NCBI GenBank assembly: GCA_039889035.1
Contig: JBDQQY010000022.1
Span: 62,001 to 126,000 of the forward strand
Length of the DNA: 64,000 bases
Direction of reading: 5' to 3'
Source: Plantactinospora sp039889035
Lineage (GTDB): Bacteria > Actinomycetota > Actinomycetes > Mycobacteriales > Micromonosporaceae
Shown here: positions 1 to 6,700 of the stretch, in pieces
How the letters are laid out: each line of letters opens with the position of its first letter
Numbering within the stretch: position 1 is the stretch's first letter
Translations under genes and position numbers: made by a program
Notes under the pieces: generated by a model
The model's input: only the letters and a program-made list of their open reading frames with translations
What the model was told of the DNA's origin: nothing
Database searches by the model: none

Positions 1-349
1 GCGAGAGCGTCAGATAGTCCTCGGTGGAGATCCGGCCCAGCTCGGCCAGGTCGTGGCAGGAGCGGCCGACCAGCGGCAGCGCCGGCGGCGGGTACGGGCC
101 GGCGGCCGGCAGGTGCACCGCGTCGCCGTCGAGCGGGTCTGGTCCGGCGACCAGCAGGGTGCCCCGCACCGGGGCGAGAATCGCCCGCAGCCGCCGGGCC
201 AGTTCGAGCCGCTCCGGCCGGGGCAGGTCCCGCTCCCGCAGCAACACCCACCGAACCCCGCCGTCGACCGCGGCCCGGACCACCTCGTCGAGCGGCCGGT
301 GCGCCTGCCACCGGTCGGTGACCAGCACGATCCCCCGCGGCCCGGTCAC
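1..349 (-). CDS. Second ThiE/TenI-like thiamine phosphate synthase family protein (partial, cut by window edge)
   Basis: Reading the minus strand from a GTG at 349 gives 116 codons with no stop before the window edge. The protein opens with a ThiE-like beta strand (IVLVTDR), then GVRWVLLRERDLP, VHLPA and LVGRSCHD, which follow the TIM-barrel order of ThiE/TenI proteins. The GTG overlaps the thiG stop (GTGA), so it is probably translationally coupled to thiG. ThiE joins the thiazole and pyrimidine phosphates; TenI paralogues aromatise the thiazole carboxylate. A full thiE lies at the head of the same operon, so this divergent copy may be TenI-like. That role is inferred from context; the C-terminal half is not visible. 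Confidence 0.75.
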   Translation of the reverse strand, partial: MTGPRGIVLVTDRWQAHRPLDEVVRAAVDGGVRWVLLRERDLPRPERLELARRLRAILAPVRGTLLVAGPDPLDGDAVHLPAAGPYPPPALPLVGRSCHDLAELGRISTEDYLTLS

Positions 350-1143
350 AGCTCGGGCCGCCCCTCGTCCGGAGTGGATGCCAGCGCGTGGAAGCGCCGG
401 GGAATCCGTCCCGCACCGGCGGCCAGCCGGCCGGCCTCGACGGCGAACCGCATGGCGGTGGCCATCCGTACCGGGTCGGCCGCCCGGGTCACCGCGCTGG
501 CCAGCATCACCGCGTCGCAGCCGAGCTCCATCGCCAGGGCCGCGTCCGAGGCGGTGCCGACGCCCGCGTCCAGGATCACCGGTACGTCCACGTTCTGCCG
601 CAGCAGCCGCAGGTTGTGCGGGTTGGTGATGCCCAGCCCGGAGCCGATCGGCGCACCCGCCGGCATCACCGCGGCACAGCCGAGGTCCTGCATCCGGCGG
701 GCCAGCACCGGGTCGTCGGTGACGTACGGCAGCACCGTGAACCCGTCGGCGACCAGCCGCTCGGCGGCGGTGGCCAGCTCGACCGCGTCGGGCAGCAGGG
801 TCCGCTCGTCGCCGATCACCTCCAGCTTGACCCACGACGTCTCGAACGCCTCCCGGGCGAGCTGCGCCACGGTGACCGCCTCGGCGGCGGTACGGCATCC
901 AGCGGTGTTCGGCAGCAGCCGTACGCCGCACCGGCCGAGTACCTCCAGCACGCCGCCGCCCATGGTGGCGCTACTGTCGATCCGGCGCAGCGAGACGGTG
1001 ACCAGTTCGCTGCCGCTGGCCCGGATCGTCTGCTCCAGGACGTACGGGCTGGTCGCCCCGCCGGTGCCGAGGATCAGCCGGGAGCCGAACTTCTCACCCG
1101 CGAGCACGAACCCGGGTTCGGGATCGGGGAGTACGGACGACAT
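346..1143 (-). CDS. thiG: Thiazole synthase ThiG
   Basis: 265 aa. ThiG makes the thiazole phosphate of thiamine from 1-deoxyxylulose 5-phosphate, dehydroglycine and ThiS thiocarboxylate. The sequence has the family hallmarks: LILGTGG near residue 24, TVSLRR near 49, and the Schiff-base lysine in WVKLEVIGD (Lys106). LPNTAGC and the glycine-rich phosphate site (GSGLGITNP, DAGVGTASDA) are also present. The ATG at 1143 lies 5 bp after the thiS stop and gives the usual length; the frame stays open upstream, but that part is thiS in another frame. The gene is fourth in the thiE-thiO-thiS-thiG operon and overlaps the next gene by 4 nt. Confidence 0.97.
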   Translation of the reverse strand: MSSVLPDPEPGFVLAGEKFGSRLILGTGGATSPYVLEQTIRASGSELVTVSLRRIDSSATMGGGVLEVLGRCGVRLLPNTAGCRTAAEAVTVAQLAREAFETSWVKLEVIGDERTLLPDAVELATAAERLVADGFTVLPYVTDDPVLARRMQDLGCAAVMPAGAPIGSGLGITNPHNLRLLRQNVDVPVILDAGVGTASDAALAMELGCDAVMLASAVTRAADPVRMATAMRFAVEAGRLAAGAGRIPRRFHALASTPDEGRPEL

Positions 1144-1148
1144 GCCGG

Positions 1149-1349
1149 TCACCCGCCCTGGGCCGCGGTCAGCACCTCGACCCGGTCGCCGTCCCGGAGC
1201 AGCCGGGCCGGCCAGCCGCCGCGCGGCACCACCTCGCCATTCACCGCGACCGCCACGCCCCGGTGTGCGCTGGTGATCTGCTCCACCAGGTCCGCCACGG
1301 TCAACTCGCCGGGCAGCCGCTGTTCGACCCCGTTCACGGTCAGCTCCAC
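1149..1349 (-). CDS. thiS: Sulfur carrier protein ThiS
   Basis: 66 aa ubiquitin-like carrier that brings sulfur to ThiG as a C-terminal thiocarboxylate. The start is GTG (VELTVNGVEQRLP) and the protein ends in the obligatory Gly-Gly (residues 65-66). VAVAVNGEVVPR and DGDRVEVLTA are typical of the fold. It overlaps the end of thiO by 10 nt and stops 5 bp before thiG, consistent with one transcript and equimolar supply of carrier and synthase. Confidence 0.95.
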   Translation of the reverse strand: MELTVNGVEQRLPGELTVADLVEQITSAHRGVAVAVNGEVVPRGGWPARLLRDGDRVEVLTAAQGG

Positions 1350-2506
1350 CGCGTCCTCCCTGCCTGGTCGTTCCGTCGTCCGGTCCCGGCGTCCCGCCGA
1401 GCCCCCGGTCCGCCACCACCCGCCGCCGGCGTGCCGAACCGGGCCGGCGACAACGGCGCGAGCGCCGGATCCGGCACTCCGGTGCCGAGCAGATCGGCGA
1501 TCAGGTCGGCGGTGAGCGGGGTGAGCACGATGCCGTGCCGGAAGTGCCCGGCCGCGACCAGCACCTCGGGCCGGTCCGGCAGCGGGCCGAGCAGTGGTGC
1601 GTTGTCCGGCGTACCGGGGCGCAGCCCGGAGCGCGCCTCGACCAGCTCGTACTCGGTCAGTTCCGGGATCACGTCGGTGGCGGCCCGGAGCAGGTCGAGC
1701 ACTGCTCCGGCGGTGACGTCGAGGTCGGCGCGCTCCTCGACGGTGGCCCCGACCACCACCTCGCCGTCGGTCCGGGGCACCAGATAGACGTGCCGGCCGT
1801 CGGCGTGCCCCCGGATCACGTGCCGGAAGCCGGGTGTCGCGCCGCCGGGCGCGCGCAGCCGCAGGATCTGCCCCTTCACCGGCCGCACCGGCAGGCCGGT
1901 CAGCGCCGCCGTGCCGCAGCCGGCCGCGACCACCGTCGCCGCCGCGTCCAGTTCCGCGAGATCCCGGACCGGGCGGGGCAGCAGGGCCACCCCGGCGCGT
2001 TCGACGGCGACCCGCAGCGCGGCGACCAGCCGGCGCGGGTCGACCTGGTGGTCGCCGGGGGCGAGCGCGCCGCCGCGCAGCCGGGTGGCCAGCAACGGTT
2101 CGCGGTCCCGCAGCTCCGCCGGCCGCAGCGGGGTCACCGGCAGGCCCAACTCCCGCTGGTACGTCCAGAGCCGTTCCGCCTCGGCCAGGTCGTCGGAGGT
2201 GAGCGCGACGGTCAGCGTCCCCTCGGTCCGGTAGCCCAGGTCCAGCCCGGTGTACTCGGCGAGTTCGGCGGCGAAGCCCGGCCAGCGGGCCGCGGACTCG
2301 ACAAGCAGTCCGGTCAGCACCCGCTCGCCGAAGTAGGTCTCGGCGACCGGGGCGAGCATTCCGGCCGCCACGTCGGAGGCGCCCGAGCCGGGCGTGGCGT
2401 CGTACACGCTGACCCGCATGCCCCGGGCGGCGCAGCGCCAGGCGACGGCGAGCCCGATCGGCCCACCGCCCACCACCGCCACGTCCGCCCGGCCGCCCCC
2501 TACCAT
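1340..2506 (-). CDS. thiO: Glycine oxidase ThiO
   Basis: 388 aa FAD-dependent amine oxidase that turns glycine into dehydroglycine for ThiG. The N-terminal Rossmann motif GGGPIG lies at residues 13-18. SDVAAGMLAPVAE, DPRRLVAAL, the substrate-domain segment RPVKGQ and the C-terminal GHFRHGIVLTPLTA are family features. The frame is open upstream, but ATG 2506 is preceded by AAAAAGG and directly precedes the FAD motif, so it is chosen. The last ~35 residues are Pro/Gly/Arg-rich and partly overlap thiS. The ribosome binding site lies in one arm of an inverted-repeat element. Confidence 0.95.
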   Translation of the reverse strand: MVGGGRADVAVVGGGPIGLAVAWRCAARGMRVSVYDATPGSGASDVAAGMLAPVAETYFGERVLTGLLVESAARWPGFAAELAEYTGLDLGYRTEGTLTVALTSDDLAEAERLWTYQRELGLPVTPLRPAELRDREPLLATRLRGGALAPGDHQVDPRRLVAALRVAVERAGVALLPRPVRDLAELDAAATVVAAGCGTAALTGLPVRPVKGQILRLRAPGGATPGFRHVIRGHADGRHVYLVPRTDGEVVVGATVEERADLDVTAGAVLDLLRAATDVIPELTEYELVEARSGLRPGTPDNAPLLGPLPDRPEVLVAAGHFRHGIVLTPLTADLIADLLGTGVPDPALAPLSPARFGTPAAGGGGPGARRDAGTGRRNDQAGRTRWS

Positions 2507-2598
2507 TGAACCTTTTTCCACCTCCCCTTGCGGTCCGGCGGACCGCAAGGTCGGACGCGGTGCGTAGGCGCCGCGCGGTCCAGGTCGAAAAAGGTTCA
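2507..2598. repeat. 92-bp inverted-repeat element with nested palindrome between thiE and thiO
   Basis: Perfect 12-bp arms TGAACCTTTTTC (2507-2518) and GAAAAAGGTTCA (2587-2598) enclose a second perfect hairpin of 11-bp arms (CCTTGCGGTCC at 2526-2536 and its complement at 2540-2550, loop GGC). The right arm contains the thiE stop codon and the left arm abuts the thiO start codon and carries its AAGG ribosome binding site. It could be a small MITE-like insertion or an RNA processing or attenuation structure. No clear target duplication is seen. Confidence 0.75.
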
Positions 2599-3318
2599 TC
2601 CCTGGGCCCCCGCACCCCGACCCGAGAGCGGGGAACCGCGCCGGGGGTCCCACCCCGGCGATGTTCCCCGTTCCGGATCGGGTGGGGGCGGATCGGTGTG
2701 CAGGGCGGTGAGGAGGGCGGCGGTGGCGTGGGCCGGATCGGCGGCGCCGGCGACGGCACCCACCACGGCCACCCCGTACGCCCCGGCGGCCAGCAGCGCG
2801 GGTACCCGCTCGGCGGTGATCCCGCCGATCGCGATCACCGGTACCGGCACCGCCGAGGCGACCCGGCGGATCCCCTCCGGGCCGATCGGCGCGGGCAGCC
2901 CGTCCTTGGTGGAGGTGGCGTGGCAGGGGCCGACGCCGAGGTAGCTGGCGCCGGCCGCGACCGCCGCCGCACCGGTCTCCGGGTCCCGTGCGGTCGCGCC
3001 GAGCACGGCGGTCGGGCCGAGCACCCGGCGGGCGGCGTCGACCGGCAGGTCCCGGGCGCCGACGTGCCCGCCCGCCGCACCGATCGCCAGCGCGAGGTGC
3101 AGCCGGTCGTTGACCAGGCAGTAGGCCCCGGCGGCGGCACAGCGCGCGGCCACCTCGACAGCCAGCTCGTACGCCGTCCGGTCGTCGACGTCGTCCTCGA
3201 CCCGGACCTGCACGACCAGTTCGGGGCCGGCGACCGAGAGGGCCGCGTCGACCACCGCGAGCGGGTCCCGCCCCGGCCGGGTGTCGGTGATGAGGTGAAG
3301 TCGTCCGATGTGTAACAC
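2596..3318 (-). CDS. thiE: Thiamine phosphate synthase ThiE
   Basis: 240 aa. Condenses HMP pyrophosphate with thiazole phosphate to thiamine phosphate. Family features in order: LHLITDTR near the N terminus, CLVNDRLHLALA, GGHVGARDLP, ASYLGVGPCHATSTK and VIAIGGI. The start is GTG at 3318, 7 nt after GGGAGGAG, which is itself the 3' strand of the TPP aptamer. The usual family length is about 210 aa; the extra C-terminal ~30 residues are Pro/Gly-rich and end inside the inverted-repeat element, so they may be a read-on tail. First gene of the thiamine operon. Confidence 0.95.
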   Translation of the reverse strand: MLHIGRLHLITDTRPGRDPLAVVDAALSVAGPELVVQVRVEDDVDDRTAYELAVEVAARCAAAGAYCLVNDRLHLALAIGAAGGHVGARDLPVDAARRVLGPTAVLGATARDPETGAAAVAAGASYLGVGPCHATSTKDGLPAPIGPEGIRRVASAVPVPVIAIGGITAERVPALLAAGAYGVAVVGAVAGAADPAHATAALLTALHTDPPPPDPERGTSPGWDPRRGSPLSGRGAGAQG

Positions 3319-3323
3319 GGCAA

Positions 3324-3419
3324 CGCTCCTCCCTGCGCCGGCATTACCCGGATCAGGTTCGACGGTCGGGGGCTCGACAGCCCCCCTCTCAGCCCGGTCT
3401 ACCGGGCTCCCGTGGGTTA
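3324..3419 (-). promoter_or_regulatory. TPP riboswitch (THI element)
   Basis: On the minus strand the leader contains the conserved CTGAGA (3392-3387) and the block CCTGATCCGGGTAATGCC, followed by GGCGCAGGGAGGAG. These are the pyrimidine- and pyrophosphate-sensing parts of the TPP aptamer. A paired helix of variable sequence (GGGGGCTGTCGAGCCCCC) separates the two halves. The thiE ribosome binding site is in the 3' strand of the aptamer, so TPP binding would be expected to block translation directly. Confidence 0.95.
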
Positions 3420-3764
3420 CTTGTCGGCGAGCGTACGCGCCTGGTCACGGATCCGTAAAGGGCCGTGACAAATCGCACAGTGTCAGCACTCGACCACGTA
3501 CCGCCGCTCCGGGCCCGGTGACCGACGACTGGCGGAAATGTCTGTCCTATCCGGATCATTCGCGCTCGTTACACAACCGTTACCCGAATTAACCTCACCG
3601 CCGTATTCCGAGCGGCCAGCAGGCGGCCCTAATTTGTTCAACCACAAGGCAAAATTCGACGACCGGCGCTTCGGCGAGCTCCGGGCGTACCTCCACCCCC
3701 CGTGGCGGTCTTCGGCGTACCGACCCGGGATCCCCCTGTCCTCACCGGACCAAGGAGATCCTCC
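3420..3764. promoter_or_regulatory. Divergent intergenic region between the thiamine operon and the ThuA-type gene
   Basis: A 345-bp stretch without a credible gene; it should hold the promoters of both divergent units. On minus, TTTACG and TACGCT with an 18-nt spacer lie just upstream of the riboswitch (weak match). On plus, TTACCC and TATTCC with an 18-nt spacer lie near 3580-3610 (weak match). An A/T-richer patch lies near 3635-3655. Neither promoter call is firm. Confidence 0.35.
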
Positions 3765-6700
3765 GTGTCCAGTCCCGGCCGCTCCGGCGGCGCATCGCAC
3801 CCCCCGCAACCCCATCGCAGGCTCCTTCGCGGCCTGGTCGGCGCCGCCACGGCCGTGCTCCTCGGCACGACCGCGCTGACCGCCAGCCCGGCCTTGGCCG
3901 CCCCGGCAGTCCTGCCCCAGGCCCTGGCACCGGTCAAGAAGGCACCGGCAGTCGACCTGGCTCCCGAGGCCGAATCCTTCAGTGTGCTGGTCTTCTCCAA
4001 GACGGCCGGCTTCCGGCACGACTCCATCCCGGCCGGCATCGCCGCCATCCGGCAACTCGGCGCGGAGCACGGGTTCACCGTCGACGCGACCGAGGACGGG
4101 GCGGCGTTCACCGACGCCAACCTCGGCAAGTACCAGGCGGTGATCTGGCTCTCCACCACCGGCGACGTGCTGAACGCGGAGCAGCAGGCCGCCTTCGAGC
4201 GCTACGTCCAGGCCGGTGGCGGGTACGTCGGGGTGCACGCCGCCTCGGACACCGAGTACGACTGGCCCTGGTACGGCGAGCTGGTCGGGGCGTACTTCGC
4301 CTCGCATCCGGCCAACCAGCAGGCCACCATCAAGGTCGAGGACCACGCGCACGAGTCCACGAACGACCTGCCAGCCGAGTGGTCCCGGTACGACGAGTGG
4401 TACAACTTCCGCGACAACCCGCGCGGCGACGTGCACGTACTCGCCTCGCTGGACGAGACCAGCTATGCCCCCGGCGCCGGGGCGATGGGTCACGACCACC
4501 CGTTCGCCTGGTGCCAGGACTACGACGGTGGCCGGGCCTGGTACACGGCCGGCGGCCACACCCAGCAGTCGTACGCCGAGCCGGAGTTCCTGGACCACCT
4601 GCTCGGTGGCATCCAGACCGCGGCCGGTGCCGTGGAGGCCGACTGCTCCGCCTCGCTGACCAGCAGCTTCGAGAAGATCACCCTGGACAGCAACACCAAC
4701 AACCCGATGGAGCTGGACGTCGCCGCCGACGGGCGGGTCTTCTACGTCGAACGGGACGGCCGGGTCCAGATCGTCAAGCCGGACACCGGCACCACGGTCA
4801 CCGCCGCCGACCTCGACGTCTTCACCGGCAACGAGGACGGGCTGATCGGCATCCGGCTGGATCCGGACTTCGCCACCAACAAGTGGGTGTACCTCTACTA
4901 CGCCCCGAACGGCGGCGCGGCCCGCAACTACCTGTCCCGGTTCACCGTCGTCGGTGACACCCTCGACCTGGCCAGCGAGAAGATCGTGCTCCAGGTGACG
5001 ACGCAGCGGAACACCTGCTGCCACGCGGGCGGCAGCATGACGTTCGACAGCGCCGGCAACCTCTATCTGGCCACCGGCGACAACACCAACCCGTTCGAGT
5101 CGAACTCGTTCACCCCGATCGACGAGCGGCCGGGCCGGCAGGACTTCGACGCGCAGCGCAGCTCCGGCAACACCAACGACCTGCGCGGCAAGGTGCTGCG
5201 GATCCACCCGGAGGACGACGGGACGTACACCGTCCCGCAGGGCAACCTCTTCGCGCCGGGCACCGAGAAGACCCGGCCGGAGATCTACGCGATGGGCTTC
5301 CGGAACCCGTTCCGGATCGGCGTCGACCCGAAGACGAACACCCTCTACGTGGCCGACTACGGCCCGGACGCCGGAGCGGCGAACCCGGACCGGGGTCCGG
5401 AGGGGACGGTCGAGTGGAACGCGATCGGGCAGGCCGGCAACTACGGCTGGCCGTACTGCCACGGTGCGAACTACGCGTACAACGACTACCAGTTCCCGTC
5501 CGGGCCGAGCGGGGCGAAGTTCGACTGCGCTGCGCCGGTGAACAACTCGCCGAACAACACCGGGCTGACCAACCTGCCCCCGGCGATCCCGGCCACCGTC
5601 GACTACGACTACAGCGGCAACCCGCTCTTCCCCGAGATCGGCGGCGGCGGTGCCCCGATGGGCGGCCCGGTCTACCGGTACGACCCGGAGAACCCGTCCG
5701 AGCGCAAGTGGCCGGCGTACTACGACGGCAAGGCGATGTTCGGCGAGTGGAACCAGAACAAGATGTACGCCTTCCAGGTCGCCGAGGACGGAAAGTCCCT
5801 GGTGGACATCAACCAGTTGCTCACCGGGATGACCTTCATCCGGCCGATGGACTTCGAGTTCGGCCCGGACGGCGCGCTGTACCTGATCGAGTGGGGCAGC
5901 GGCTTCGGCGGCAACAACGACAACTCCGGGGTGTACCGGATCGAGTACATCGCCGGTGACCGGGCGCCGATCGCGGTCGCCACCGGTACGCCGACCTCCG
6001 GTACCGCACCGCTGACCGTGGCCTTCTCCAGCGAGGGTTCCCGGGACCCGGACGGCGGCCCGATCAGCTACGCCTGGACGTTCGGGGACGGCGGCACCTC
6101 GACCGAGCCCAACCCGACGCACAGCTACGCCGCGGCCGGCAACTACACCGCCCAGCTCACCGTCACCAACGACACCGGCCGGACGGCGGTGGCGAACGTA
6201 CCGGTGACGGTCGGCAACACCGCCCCGACGGTGAGCATCGAGTTCCCGCCGGACGGCGGGTTCTTCGACTGGGGCGACCAGGTCAAGTACACGGTCAAGG
6301 TGACCGACCCCGAGGACGGGGAGATCGACTGCACCAAGGTGAAGCTCCAGTCGTTCCTCGGCCACGACGAGCACGCCCACCCGATGGGCGAGCAGCTCGG
6401 CTGCGAGGGCTCGGTGCAGACCGCGCTCGCCGCCAGCCACGGCGCCGACGCCGACGTGTTCGCGGTCTTCGAGGCCACCTACACCGACGGCGGCGGGGCC
6501 GGTAACTCCAACCCGCTGACCGGCCGGGCGATCGAACAGTTGCAGCCGAAGCGGAAGCAGGCCGAGTACTACTCGGCGACCGGCCGGGCGCCGGGCGCGG
6601 TCGGCGGCGGCGACCCGGGCGTACAGGCCCAGGCCACCACCGACGTCGAGGGCGGCTTCCAGAACATCGGCTGGATCGAGGACGGCGACTACTGGACCTT

